In this document: one piece after another, positions 13,992 to 27,302 of the stretch
Layout of the letters: every line of letters begins with the position of its first letter
Numbering within the stretch: the first letter of the stretch is position 1
Origin: Phocoena phocoena
Lineage: Eukaryota > Chordata > Mammalia > Artiodactyla > Phocoenidae
Reading direction: 5' to 3'
NCBI RefSeq assembly: GCF_963924675.1
Contig: NW_027077445.1
Location: 1-64,000 of the forward strand
DNA: 64,000 nt
The notes under the pieces: generated by a model
Told to the model about the DNA's origin: nothing
Databases searched by the model: none
The model's input: the letters and a program-made list of their open reading frames with translations, nothing else
Position numbers and translations under genes: made by a program

Positions 13992-16900
13992 CCGTACCCT
14001 AACACGTACGCTCACCCTAAACCGTTGTCGTACACTAACCTGTCCCCTAAACCGTCCCCGTCCCCTAACCCTAACCCTAACCCTAACCCTAACACTTACC
14101 CGAAGCCTTACCGTAACCCGTCCCCTAATCCTAACCTGTACGCTAACACTAAAGTGTACCCTAACACATAGGCACACCCTAAACCGTTGTCGTACACTAA
14201 CCTGTCCCCTAAACCGTCCCCGTCTCCTAACCCTAACCCTAACCCTAAACCTAACCCTAACCCTTACCTGAAGCCTTACCCTAACCCGTCCTCTAATCCT
14301 AACCCGTACGCTAACACTAACCGGTACCCTAACACGTACGCTCACCCTAAAACGTTGTCGTACCCTAACCTGTCCCCTAAAACGTCCCCGTCCCCTAACC
14401 CTAACCCTAACCCTAACCCTTACCCGAAGCCTAACACTAACCCATCCCCTAATCCTAACCCGTACGCTAACACTAACCCGTACCCTAACACGTACGCTCA
14501 CCCTAAACCGTTGTCGTACACTAACCTGTCCCCTAAACCGTCCCCGTCCCCGTCCCCTAACCCTAACCCTAACCCAAACCCTTACCCTTACCCGAAGCCT
14601 TACCCTAACCCTTCCCCTAATCCTAACCCATACGATAACACTAACCTGTACCCTAACACGTACGCTCACCCTAAACCGTTGTCATACACTAACCTGTCCC
14701 CTAAACCGTCCCCGTCCCCTAACCCTAACCCTAACCCTAGCCCTAACACTTACCCGAAGCCTTACCCTAACCCGTCCCCTAATCCTAACCCGTACGCTAA
14801 AACTAACCCATACCCTGACACGTACGCTCACCCTAAACCGTTGTCGTACACTAACCTGTCCCCTAAACTGTCCCCGTACCCGTCCCCGTCCCCTAACCCT
14901 AACCCTAACCCTTACCCGAAGCCTTACCCTAACCCGTCCCCTAATCCTAACCCGTACGCTAACACTAACCCGTACCCTAACACGTACGCTCACCCTAAAC
15001 CTTTGTCGTACCCTAACCTGTCCCCTAAACCGTCCCCTTCCCCGTCCCCTAACCCTAACCCTAACCGTAACCCTAACGCTTACCCGAAGCCTTACCCTAA
15101 CCCGTCCCCTAATCCTAAACCATACACTAACACTAACCCGTACCCTAACACGTACACTCACCCTAAATCGTTGTCGTACCCTAACCTGTCCCGTAAACCG
15201 TCCCTGTCCCCTAACCCTAACCCTAACCCTAACCCTAACCCTTACCCGAAGCCTTACCCTAACCCATCCCCTAATCCTAACCCGTATTATAACACTAACC
15301 CATAGCCTAACACTTACGCTCACCATAAACCGTTGTCGTATCATAACCTGTCCCCTAAACGGTCCCCGTCCCCTAACCCTAACCCTAACCCTAACCCTAA
15401 CCCTGTCCCTTACCCGAAGCCTTACCCTAACACGTCCCCTAATCCTAACCCGTACGCTAACACTAAACCGTACCCTAACACATACGCACACCGTAAACCG
15501 TAGTTGTACACTAACCTGTCCCCTAAACCGTCCCCGTCTCCTAACCCTAACCCTAACCCTAACCCTAACCCTAACCCTTACCCGAAGCCTTACCCTAACA
15601 CGTCCTCTAATCCTAACCCGTACGCTAACACTAACCCGTACCCTAACACGTACGCTCACCCTAAACCGTTGTCGTACTCTAACCTGTACCCTAAAACGTC
15701 CCCGTCCCCTAACCCTAACCCTAACCCTAACCCTGACCCGAAGCCTTACCCTAACCTGTCCCCTAATCCTAACCCGTACGCTAACACTAACCCGTACCCT
15801 AACACGTACGCTCACCCTAAAGCGTTGTCATACCCTAACCTGTCCCCTAAACCTTCACCGTCCCCTCACCCTAACCCTAACCCTAACCCTAACCCTAACC
15901 CAAACCCTTACCCGAAGCCTTACCCTAAACCGTCCCCTAATCCTAACCCGTACGATAACACTAACCCGTACCCTAACACGTGCGCTCACCCTAAAACTTT
16001 GTCGTACCCTAACCTGTCCACTAAACCGTCCCCGTCCGCTAACCATAACAATAACCCTAACCCTAACACTTACCCGAAGCCTTACCCTAACCCGTCCCCT
16101 AATCCTAACCCGTACGCTAACACTAACCCGTACCCTAACACGTACGCTCACCATAAACCGTTGTCGTACCCTAACCTGTCCCTTAAACCGTCCCCGTCGC
16201 CTAACCCTAACCCTAACCCTAACCCTAACCCTAACCCTTACCCGAAGCCTTACCCTAACCCGTCCCCTAATCCTAACCCGTATGCTAACTCTAACCCGTA
16301 CCCTAACACGTACGCTCACCCTAAACCGTTGTCGTATCCTAACCTGTCCCCTAAACCGTCCCCGTTCCCTAACCCTAACCCTAAACCTAACCCTAACCCT
16401 TACCCGAAGCCTTACACTAAACCGTCCCCTAATCCTAACTCGTACGCTAACACTAACACGTACCCTAACACGTACGCTCACCCTAAACCGTTGTCGTACC
16501 CTAACCTGTCCCCTAAACCGTCGCCATCATCTAACCCTAACCCTAACCCTAACCCTAACCCTTACCCAAAGCCTTACTCTAACCCATCCCCTAATCCTAA
16601 CCCGTACGCTAACCCTTACCCGTACCCTAACACGTACGCTCACCCTAAACCATTGTCATACCCTAACCAGTACCCTAAACCATCCCCGTCCCCTATCCCT
16701 AACCCTAACCCTAACCCTAACCCTTACCCGAAGCCTTACCCTAACCCGTCCCCTAATCCTAACCCCTCAGCTAACACTAACCCATACCCTAAAAGGTACG
16801 CTCACCCTAAACCGTTGTCGTACCCTAACCTGTCCCCTAAACCGTCCCCGTCCACTAACCCTAACCCTAACCCTAACCCTAACCCTTTCCCGAAGCCTTA

Positions 16901-17429
16901 CCCTAACCCATCCCCTAATCCTAACCCGTACGCTAACACTAACCCGTAGCCTAACACATACGCTCATCAGAAACCGTTGTCGTACCATAACCTGTCCCCT
17001 AAACGGTCCCCGTCCCCTAACCCTAACCCTAACCCTAACCCTAACCCTTACCCGAGGCCTTACACTAACCCGTCCCCTAATCCTAACCCGTACGCTAACC
17101 CTAAACCGTACCCTAACACATATGCACACCCTAAACCGTTGTCGTACACTAACCTGTCCCCTAAACCGTCCCCGTCTCCTAACCCTAACCCTAACCCTAA
17201 CCCTAACCCTAACCCTTACCCGAAGCCTTACCCTAACACGTCCTCTAATCCTAACACGTACGCTAACACTAACCCGTACCCTAACACGTACGCTCACCCT
17301 AAACTTTTGTCGTACCCTAACCTGTCCCCTAAACCGTCCCCGTCCCCTAACCCTAACCCTAACCCTAACCCTTACCCGAAGCCTTACCCTAACCCGTCCC
17401 CTAATCCTAACCCGTACGCTAACACTAAC
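13992..17429 (+). repeat. 3,438-bp higher-order repeat, copy 1
   Basis: Sequence at position x matches x+3,438 almost perfectly from about 13,992 to about 17,520. The period is 573 hexamers, about 21 monomers. I counted roughly ten substitutions by eye, for example 14,170 (G here, C in copy 2), a CCATAA/CCCTAA difference near 16,043 and a CCCCTC/CCCGTC difference near 16,768. Diagnostic words such as CATCATCTAA (16,524) and two CCCGTAG/CCCATAG monomers (TAG at 15,303 and 16,947) recur at exactly +3,438. The left edge is where similarity to 17.4 kb falls sharply. It lies in the monomer tail, not in the CCCTAA block. Confidence 0.88.
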
Positions 17430-20400
17430 CCGTACCCTAACACGTACGCTCACCCTAAACCGTTGTCGTACACTAACCTGTCCCCTAAACCGTCCCCGTC
17501 CCCTAACCCTAACCCTAACCCTAACCCTAACACTTACCCGAAGCCTTACCGTAACCCGTCCCCTAATCCTAACCTGTACGCTAACACTAAAGTGTACCCT
17601 AACACATACGCACACCCTAAACCGTTGTCGTACACTAACCTGTCCCCTAAACCGTCCCCGTCTCCTAACCCTAACCCTAACCCTAAACCTAACCCTAACC
17701 CTTACCTGAAGCCTTACCCTAACCCGTCCTCTAATCCTAACCCGTACGCTAACACTAACCGGTACCCTAACACGTACGCTCACCCTAAAACGTTGTCGTA
17801 CCCTAACCTGTCCCCTAAAACGTCCCCGTCCCCTAACCCTAACCCTAACCCTAACCCTTACCCGAAGCCTAACACTAACCCATCCCCTAATCCTAACCCG
17901 TACGCTAACACTAACCCGTACCCTAACACGTACGCTCACCCTAAACCGTTGTCGTACACTAACCTGTCCCCTAAACCGTCCCCGTCCCCGTCCCCTAACC
18001 CTAACCCTAACCCAAACCCTTACCCTTACCCGAAGCCTTACCCTAACCCTTCCCCTAATCCTAACCCATACGATAACACTAACCTGTACCCTAACACGTA
18101 CGCTCACCCTAAACCGTTGTCATACACTAACCTGTCCCCTAAACCGTCCCCGTCCCCTAACCCTAACCCTAACCCTAGCCCTAACACTTACCCGAAGCCT
18201 TACCCTAACCCGTCCCCTAATCCTAACCCGTACGCTAACACTAACCCATACCCTGACACGTACGCTCACCCTAAACCGTTGTCGTACACTAACCTGTCCC
18301 CTAAACTGTCCCCGTACCCGTCCCCGTCCCCTAACCCTAACCCTAACCCTTACCCGAAGCCTTACCCTAACCCGTCCCCTAATCCTAACCCGTACGCTAA
18401 CACTAACCCGTACCCTAACACGTACGCTCACCCTAAACCTTTGTCGTACCCTAACCTGTCCCCTAAACCGTCCCCTTCCCCGTCCCCTAACCCTAACCCT
18501 AACCGTAACCCTAACGCTTACCCGAAGCCTTACCCTAACCCGTCCCCTAATCCTAAACCATACACTAACACTAACCCGTACCCTAACACGTACACTCACC
18601 CTAAATCGTTGTCGTACCCTAACCTGTCCCGTAAACCGTCCCTGTCCCCTAACCCTAACCCTAACCCTAACCCTAACCCTTACCCGAAGCCTTACCCTAA
18701 CCCATCCCCTAATCCTAACCCGTATTATAACACTAACCCATAGCCTAACACTTACGCTCACCATAAACCGTTGTCGTATCATAACCTGTCCCCTAAACGG
18801 TCCCCGTCCCCTAACCCTAACCCTAACCCTAACCCTAACCCTGTCCCTTACCCGAAGCCTTACCCTAACACGTCCCCTAATCCTAACCCGTACGCTAACA
18901 CTAAACCGTACCCTAACACATACGCACACCCTAAACCGTAGTTGTACACTAACCTGTCCGCTAAACCGTCCCCGTCTCCTAACCCTAACCCTAACCCTAA
19001 CCCTAACCCTAACCCTTACCCGAAGCCTTACCCTAACACGTCCTCTAATCCTAACCCGTACGCTAACACTAACCCGTACCCTAACACGTACGCTCACCCT
19101 AAACCGTTGTCGTACTCTAACCTGTACCCTAAAACGTCCCCGTCCCCTAACCCTAACCCTAACCCTAACCCTGACCCGAAGCCTTACCCTAACCTGTCCC
19201 CTAATCCTAACCCGTACGCTAACACTAACCCGTACCCTAACACGTACGCTCACCCTAAAGCGTTGTCATACCCTAACCTGTCCCCTAAACCTTCACCGTC
19301 CCCTCACCCTAACCCTAACCCTAACCCTAACCCTAACCCAAACCCTTACCCGAAGCCTTACCCTAAACCGTCCCCTAATCCTAACCCGTACGATAACACT
19401 AACCCGTACCCTAACACGTGCGCTCACCCTAAAACTTTGTCGTACCCTAACCTGTCCACTAAACCGTCCCCGTCCGCTAACCCTAACAATAACCCTAACC
19501 CTAACACTTACCCGAAGCCTTACACTAACCCGTCCCCTAATCCTAACCCGTACGCTAACACTAACCCGTACCCTAACACGTACGCTCACCATAAACCGTT
19601 GTCGTACCCTAACCTGTCCCTTAAACCGTCCCCGTCCCCTAACCCTAACCCTAACCCTAACCCTAACCCTAACCCTTACCCGAAGCCTTACCCTAACCCG
19701 TCCCCCAATCCTAACCCGTATGCTAACTCTAACCCGTACCCTAACACGTACGCTCACCCTAAACCGTTGTCGTATCCTAACCTGTCCCCTAAACCGTCCC
19801 CGTTCCCTAACCCTAACCCTAAACCTAACCCTAACCCTTACCCGAAGCCTTACACTAAACCGTCCCCTAATCCTAACTCGTACGCTAACACTAACACGTA
19901 CCCTAACACGTACGCTCACCCTAAACCGTTGTCGTACCCTAACCTGTCCCCTAAACCGTCGCCATCATCTAACCCTAACCCTAACCCTAACCCTAACCCT
20001 TACCCAAAGCCTTACTCTAACCCATCCCCTAATCCTAACCCGTACGCTAACCCTTACCCGTACCCTAACACGTACGCTCACCCTAAACCATTGTCATACC
20101 CTAACCAGTACCCTAAACCATCCCCGTCCCCTATCCCTAACCCTAACCCTAACCCTAACCCTTACCCGAAGCCTTACCCTAACCCGTCCCCTAATCCTAA
20201 CCCGTCAGCTAACACTAACCCATACCCTAAAAGGTACGCTCACCCTAAACCGTTGTCGTACCCTAACCTGTCCCCTAAACCGTCCCCGTCCACTAACCCT
20301 AACCCTAACCCTAACCCTAACCCTTTCCCGAAGCCTTACCCTAACCCATCCCCTAATCCTAACCCGTACGCTAACACTAACCCGTAGCCTAACACATACG

Positions 20401-20867
20401 CTCATCAGAAACCGTTGTCGTACCATAACCTGTCCCCTAAACGGTCCCCGTCCCCTAACCCTAACCCTAACCCTAACCCTAACCCTTACCCGAGGCCTTA
20501 CACTAACCCGTCCCCTAATCCTAACCCGTACGCTAACCCTAAACCGTACCCTAACACATATGCACACCCTAAACCGTTGTCGTACACTAACCTGTCCCCT
20601 AAACCGTCCCCGTCTCCTAACCCTAACCCTAACCCTAACCCTAACCCTAACCCTTACCCGAAGCCTTACCCTAACACGTCCTCTAATCCTAACACGTACG
20701 CTAACACTAACCCGTACCCTAACACGTACGCTCACCCTAAACTTTTGTCGTACCCTAACCTGTCCCCTAAACCGTCCCCGTCCCCTAACCCTAACCCTAA
20801 CCCTAACCCTTACCCGAAGCCTTACCCTAACCCGTCCCCTAATCCTAACCCGTACGCTAACACTAAC
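17430..20867 (+). repeat. 3,438-bp higher-order repeat, copy 2
   Basis: Tandem copy directly after copy 1, with the same 21-monomer order. The similarity continues about 90 bp beyond the nominal end and stops near 20,940-20,962, inside the perfect CCCTAA block of a monomer. The next monomer there carries AACACTCACCC and is unrelated to the copy 1 counterpart. Markers: CATCATCTAA at 19,962, TAG variants at 18,741 and 20,385. The low divergence points to a recent duplication or recent homogenisation. An assembly error is possible in such sequence and should be excluded with long reads. Confidence 0.88.
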
Positions 20868-23316
20868 CCGTACCCTAACACGTACGCTCACCCTAAACCG
20901 TTGTCGTACACTAACCTGTCCCCTAAACCGTCTCCGTCCCCTAACCCTAACCCTAACCCTAACACTCACCCTAACCCGAACGCTTACCCGAAGCCTTACC
21001 CTAAACCGTCCCCTAATCCTAACCCTCATGCTAACTCTAACCCATACCCTAACACGTACGCTCACCCTAAACCGTTGTCGTACACTAACGTTTCCCCTAA
21101 ACCGTCCCTGTCCCCTAACCCTAACCCTAACACTTACCCGAAGCCTTACACTAACCCGTCCCCTAATCCTAAACCGTACGCTAACACTAAACCGTACCCT
21201 AACACGTACGCTCACCCTAAACCGTTGTCTTACCGTAACCCATCCCCTAAACCGTCCCCGTCCCCTAACCCTAAACCTAACCCTAACGCTAACCCTTACC
21301 CGAAGCCTTACCGTAACCCGTCCCCTAATCCTAACCCGTACGCTAACACTAAAGCGTACCCTAACACATACGCACACCCTAAACCGTTGTCGTACACTAA
21401 CCTGTCCCCTAAACCGTCCCCGTCTCCTAACCCTAACCCTAACCCTAACCCTAACCCTAACCCTAACCCTTACCCGAAGCCTTTCCCTAACCCGTCCTCT
21501 AATCCTAACCTGTACGCTAACACTAACCCGTACCCTAACACGTACGCTCACCCTAAACCTTTGTCGTACCCTAACCTGTCCCCTAAAACGTCCCCGTCCC
21601 CTAACCCTAACCCTAACCCTAACCCTTACCCGAAGCCTAACACTAACCCATCCCCTAATCCTAACCCGTACGCTAACCCTAACCCGTACCCTAACACGTA
21701 CGCTCACCCTAAACCGTTGTTGTACACTAACCTGTCCCCTAAACTGTCCCCGTCCCCTAACCCTAACCCTAACCCTAACCCAAACCCTAACACTTACCCG
21801 AAGCCTTACCCTAACCCTTCCCCTAATCCTAACCCATACGATAACACTAACCTGTACCCTAACACGTACGGTCACCCTAAACCGTTGTCATACACTAACC
21901 TGTCCCCTAAACCGTCCCTGTCCCCTAACCCTAACCCTAACCCTAGCCCTAACACTTACCCGAAGCCTTACCCTAACCCGTCCCCTAATCCTAACCCGTA
22001 CGCTAACACTAACCCTTACCCTAACACGTACGCTCACCCTAAACCTTTGTCGTACCCTAACCTATCCCCTAAACCGTCCCCGTCCCCGTCCCCTAACCCT
22101 AACCCTAACCGTAACCCTAACCCTTACCCGAAGCCTTACCCTAACCCGTCCCCTAATCCTAAAACATACACTAACACTAACCCGTACCCTAACACGTACG
22201 CTCAATCTAAACCATTGTCGTACCCTAACCTGTACCCTAAACCATCCCCGTCCCCTATCCCTAACCCTAACCCTAACCCTAACCCTTACCCGAAGCCTTA
22301 CACTAACCCATCCCCTAATCCTAACCCGTACGCTAACCCTAACCCGTACCCTAACACGTACGCTCACCCTAAACCGTTGTCGTACCCTAACCTGTCCCGT
22401 AAACCGTCCCCGTCCCCTAACCCTAACCCTAACCCTAACCCTAACAACCGAAGCCTTACCCTAACCCGTCCCCTAATCCTAACCCGTACGCTAACACTAA
22501 CCGGTACCCTAACACGTACGCTCACCCTAAACCGTTGTCGTACCCTAACCTGTCCCCTAAACCGTCAACGTCCCCGAACCCTAACCCTAACCCTAACCCG
22601 AACCCTTACCGGAAGCCTTACCCTAATCCGTTCCCTAATCCTAACCCGTACGCTAACACTAACACGTACCCTAACATGTACGCCCACCCTAAAGCGTTGT
22701 CGTACCCTAACCTGTCCCCTAAACCGTCACCGTACCCTAACCCTAAACCTAAACCTAACCCTAACCCGAAACCTTACTCGAAGCCTTACCCTAACCCGTC
22801 CCCAATCCTAACCCGTACGCTAACACTAACCCGTACCCTAACACGTACGCTCACCCTAAACCGTTGTCGTACCCTAACCTGTCCCCTAAACCGTCACCAT
22901 CATCTAACCCTAACCCTAACCCTAACCCTAACCCTAACCCTTACCCAAAGCCTTACTCTAACCCATCCCATAATCCTAACCCGTACGCTAACCCTAACCC
23001 GTACCCTAACACGTACGCTCACCCTAAACCATTGTCATACCCTAACCAGTACCCTAAACCATCCCCGTCCCCTATCCCTAACACTAACCCTAACCCTAAC
23101 CCTTACCCGAAGCCATACCCTAACCCGTCCCCTAATCCTAACCCGTCAGCTAACACTAACCCATACCCTAAAAGGTACGCTCACCCTAAACCGTTGTCGT
23201 ACCCTAACCTGTCCCCTAAACCGTCCCCGTCCCCTAACCCTAACCCTAACCCTTTCCCGAAGCCTTACCCTAACCCATCCCCTAATCCTAACCCGTACGC
23301 TAACACTAACCCGTAG
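20868..23316 (+). repeat. 3,438-bp higher-order repeat, diverged and shortened copy 3
   Basis: The order of marker monomers continues, with CATCATCTAA near 22,897, the CCCTAAAAGG monomer near 23,167 and the TAG variant at 23,314. The spacing from copy 2 is 2,935 bp instead of 3,438, a loss of about three monomers. Point divergence from copies 1 and 2 is clearly higher. The stretch 22,430-23,316 is closer to 12,601-13,500 (offset 9,823 bp) than to its nearest neighbours. The array therefore did not grow by simple copying from left to right. Confidence 0.7.
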
Positions 23317-25589
23317 CCTAACACGTACGCTCATCATAAACCGTTGTCGTACCATAACCTGTCCCCTAAACGGTCCCCGTCCGCTAACCCTAACCCTAAC
23401 CCTAACCCTAACCCTTACCCGAGGCCTTACCCTAACCCGTCCCCTAAACCTAACCCGTACGCTAACCCTAAACCGTACCCTAACACATATGCACACCCTA
23501 AACCGTTGTCGTACACTAACCTGTCCCCTAAACCGTCCCCGTCTCCTAACCCTAAACCTAACCCTAACCCTAACCCTAACCCATACCCGAAGCCTTACCC
23601 TAACCCGTCCCCTAATCCTAAACCGTATGCTAACTCTAACCCGTACCCTAACACGTACGCTCACCCTAAACTGTTGTCCTACCCTAAACTGTCCCCTAAA
23701 CCGTCCCCGTTCCCTAAACCTAACCCTAACCCTAACCTTAACCCTAACCCTTATCCGAAGCCTTACCCTAACCCGTCCCCTAATCCTAACCCGTACGCTA
23801 AAACTAACCCGTACCCTAACACGTACGCTCACCCTAAACCGTTGTCGTACACTAACCTGTCCCCTAAACCGTCCCCGTCCCCTAGCCCTAACCCTAACCC
23901 TAACCCTAACCCGAACCATTACCCGAAGCCTTACCCTAACCCGTCCCCTAATCCTTACACGAACGCAATCACTAATCCATACCCTAACACGTACGCTCAC
24001 CCAAAACCGTTGTCGTGCCCTAAACTGTCCCCTAAACCGTCCCCGTCCCCTAACCCTAACCCTAACCCTAACGCTTACCCGAAGCATTACCCTACCCCGT
24101 CCCATAATCCTAAACCGTATGCTAACTCTAACCCATACCCTAACACGTACGCTCACCCTAAACCGTTGTCGTACCCTAACCTGTCCCCTAAACCGTCCCC
24201 GTTCACTAACCCTAACCCTAACCCTAACCCTAACCCTAACCCTAACCCAAACCCTAACCCTTCCCCGAAGCCTTACCCTAACCCATTCCGTAATCCTAAC
24301 CCGTACGCTAACACTAAACGGTACCCTAACACGTACACTCACGCGAAACATTTGTCGTTCACTAACCTGTCCCCTAAACCGTCGCCGTCCCCTAACCCTA
24401 ACCCTAACCCTAACCCTAACCCTAACCCTTACCTGAAGCCTTACCCTAACCCGTCCCTGAATCCTAACCCGTACGCTAACACTAACCCGTACCCTAACAC
24501 GTACGTTCACCCTAAACCGTTGTCGTACACTAACCTGTCCCCTAAACCATCCCTGTCCCCTAACCCTAACCCTAATCCTAACCCTAACCCTAAACCTTAC
24601 CCAAAGCCTTACCCTATACCGTCCCCTAAACCTAACACATACGCTAAGACTAACCCGTACCCTAACACGTACGCTCACACTAAACCGTTCTCTTACCCGA
24701 ACCTGTCCCCTAAACCGTCCCCGTCCCCTAACCCTAACGCTAACCCTAACCCTAACCCTTACCCGAAGCCTTACCCTAACCCGTCCCCTAATACTAACCC
24801 GTATTCTAACTCTAACCCGTACCCTAACACGTACGCTCATCCTAAACCATTGTCGTACCCTAAACTGTCCCCTAAACCGTCCCCGTCCCCTAACCCTAAC
24901 CCTAACCCTAACCCTAACCCTAAACCTTACCCGAAGCCTTACCCTAACCCGTCCCCTAATCCAAACCCGTACGCTAACAATAACCCGTACCCTAACACGT
25001 ACGCTCACCCTAAACCGTTGTCGTACACTAACCTGTCCCCTAAACCGTCCCCATTCCCGTCCCCTAACCCTAACCCTAACCGTAACACTTACCCGAAACC
25101 TTACCCTAACCCGTCCCATAAGCCTAACCCGTACGCTAACACTAACACATACCCTAACACGTACGCTCACCCTAAACCGTTTTCGTACACTAAGCTGTCC
25201 CCTAAACCGTCCCCGTCCCCTAACGCTAACCCTAAACCTAACCCTAACCCTTACCCGAAGCCTTACCCTAACCCGTCCCCTAATCCTAACCCGTACGCTA
25301 ACCATAACAAGTACCCTAACACGTACGCTCACCCTAAACCGTTGTCGTACCCTAACCTGTCCCCTAAACCGTCCCCGTCTCCTAACCCTAACCCTAACCC
25401 TAACCCTAACCTGTCCCCTAAACCATCCCCATCCCCTAACCCTAACCCTAACCCTAATCCTTACCTGAAGCCTTACGCTAACTCGTCCCGTAATACTAAC
25501 ACATACGCTAACACTAACTCGTACCCTAACACGTACGCTCACCCTAAACCGTTGTCGTACGCTAACCTGTCCCCTAAACCGTCCCCGTC
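23317..25589 (+). repeat. Diverged monomers between higher-order blocks
   Basis: About 14 monomers of the same satellite without a near-identical partner in the window. Variants seen here include a CCTTACACGAACGC monomer near 23,955, the CTAACTCGTCCCGTAAT type at 25,478 and a CCATAACAAGTACC type near 25,300. The last two are characteristic of the 45-64 kb part of the array and place a fragment of that higher-order order here. Nothing but satellite is visible. Confidence 0.75.
25350..25457 (+). repeat. Second double-headed monomer with a 54-bp internal duplication
   Basis: A head starting CCCTAA/CCTGTC at 25,350 runs nine hexamers, including four perfect CCCTAA words, and a new head begins at 25,404. 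The extra piece is again 54 bp and six-base phased, the same architecture as at 7,866. The second head has ACCATC/CCCATC where the first has ACCGTC/CCCGTC, so the join probably united two different monomers. The junction lies in the perfect CCCTAA block. Confidence 0.8.
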
Positions 25590-26504
25590 CCCTAACCCTA
25601 AACCTCAACCTAACCCTTACCCGAAGCCTTACCCTAACCCGTCCCCTAATCCTAACACGTACGCTAACACTAACCCGTAGCCTAACACGTACGCGCACCA
25701 TAAACCGTTGTCGTACTCTAACCTTTCCCCTAAACCTTCCCCGTCCCCTAACACTAACCCTAACCCTAACCCTATCCCTAACCCTTACCCGAAGCCTTAC
25801 CCTAACCCGTCCCCTAGTCCTAACCCGTACGCTAACACTAAACCATACCCTAACACGTACGCTCACTCTAAACCGTTGTCGTACCGTAACCTGTCCCCTA
25901 AACCGTCCCCGTCCCCTAACCCTAACCCTAACCCTTACCCGAAGCCTTATCCTAACCCGTCCCCTAATCCTAACTCGTACGCTAACAGTAACCCGTAGCC
26001 TAACACATACGCTCACCCTAAACCGTTGTCGTACCCTAACCTGCCCCTAAACCGTCACCGTCCCCTAACCCTAACCCTAAACCTAACCCTAACCCGAACC
26101 CTTACCCGAAGCCTTACCCTAAACCGTCCCCTAATCCTTACCCGAACGCTAACACTAATCCATACCCTAACACGTACGCTCACCCAAAACTGTTGTCGTG
26201 CCCTAAACTGTCCCCTAAACCGTCCCCGTCCCCTAACCCTAACCCTAACCCTAACCCTAACACTTACCCGAAGCATTACCCTAACCCGTCCCCTAATCCT
26301 AACCCGTATGCTAACTCTAACCTGTACCCTAACACGTACGCTCACGCTAAACCGATGTCGTAACCTAACCTGTCCCCTAAACCGTCCCCATTCCCTAACC
26401 CTAACCCTAACCCTAAACCTTACCCGAAGCCTTACCCTAACCCGTCCCCTAATCCTAAACCGTACGCTAACACTAACCCGTACACTAACACGTACGCTCA
26501 CCCT
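25590..26504 (+). repeat. Dispersed 0.9-kb block Q, copy 1
   Basis: This run of five to six monomers recurs at about 33,260-34,190 and 38,549-39,480 (offsets near 7,663 and 12,952 bp). Shared private features: two TAG-type monomers 318-324 bp apart (TAG at 25,678 and 25,996; 33,341 and 33,665; 38,630 and 38,954), a one-base loss making CCTGCCCCTAA (26,041, 33,710 and 38,999), and CCAAAACTG before GTGTCGTG or TTGTCGTG. This copy is more diverged from the other two than they are from each other, since those lie inside the recent 5,288-bp duplication. Confidence 0.8.
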
Positions 26505-27302
26505 AAACCGTTGTCGTACCCTAACCTGTCCCCTAAACCGTCCCCATCCCCTAAACCTAACCCTAAACCTAACCCTTACCCGAAGCCTTACCCTAACCCG
26601 TCCCCTAATACTAACACGTATGCTAACACTATCTCGTACCCTAACACGTACGCTCACCCTAAACCGTTGTCGTACCCTAACCTGTCCCCTAAACCGTCCC
26701 CGTCCCCTAACCCTAAACCTAACCCTAAGCCTTACCCTAAGCCTTACCCTAACCCGTCCCCTAATCCTAACCCGTACGCTAACACTAAACCGTACCCTAA
26801 CACGTACGCTCACCCTAAACGGTTGTCGTACCCTAACCTGTCCCCTAAACCGTCCCCGTCCCCTAACCCTAACCCTAACCCTAACCCCAACCCGAACCCT
26901 TACCCGAAGCCTTACCCTAACCCGTCCCCTAATCCTTACCCGAACGCTAACACTAATCCATATCCTAACACGTACGCTCACCCAAAACCGTTGTCGTGCG
27001 CTAACCTGTCCCCTAAACCGTCCCCGTCCCCTAACCCTAACCCTAACCCTTACCCGAAGCCTTACACTAACCCGTCCCCTAATCCTAACCCGTATGCTAA
27101 CTCTAACCCGTACCCTAACACGTACGCACATCCTAAACCGTTGTCGTACCCTAACCTGTCCCCTAAAGCGTCCCCATCCCCTAACCCTAACCCTAACCCT
27201 AACCCTAACCCTAAACCTTACCCGAATCCTTACCCTAACAGGTCCCCTAATCCTAACCCGTATGCTAACTCTAACCCGTACCCTAACACGTACGCACATC
27301 CT
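26505..27302 (+). repeat. ~795-bp (5-monomer) tandem unit, first copy
   Basis: The unusual word ATCTCGTACC occurs at 26,631 and 27,423, 792 bp apart, and the surrounding monomers pair in order. The offset is 798 bp at the left end and 792 bp after one CCCTAA-type word is lost. Other shared markers are AAGCCTTACCCTAAGCC (26,727 and 27,519) and a CCGAACGC/CTGAACGC pair near 26,939 and 27,731. Positions 27,109-27,300 complete this unit and have no counterpart after the second copy. Confidence 0.82.

Noticed and set aside
23146..26016. A 956-codon Arg-Val-rich stop-free frame on the minus strand
   Set aside because: It is the complement of the same repeat (AGGGTT reads Arg-Val) and starts at GTG. 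There is no domain, no non-repeat sequence and no plausible promoter.
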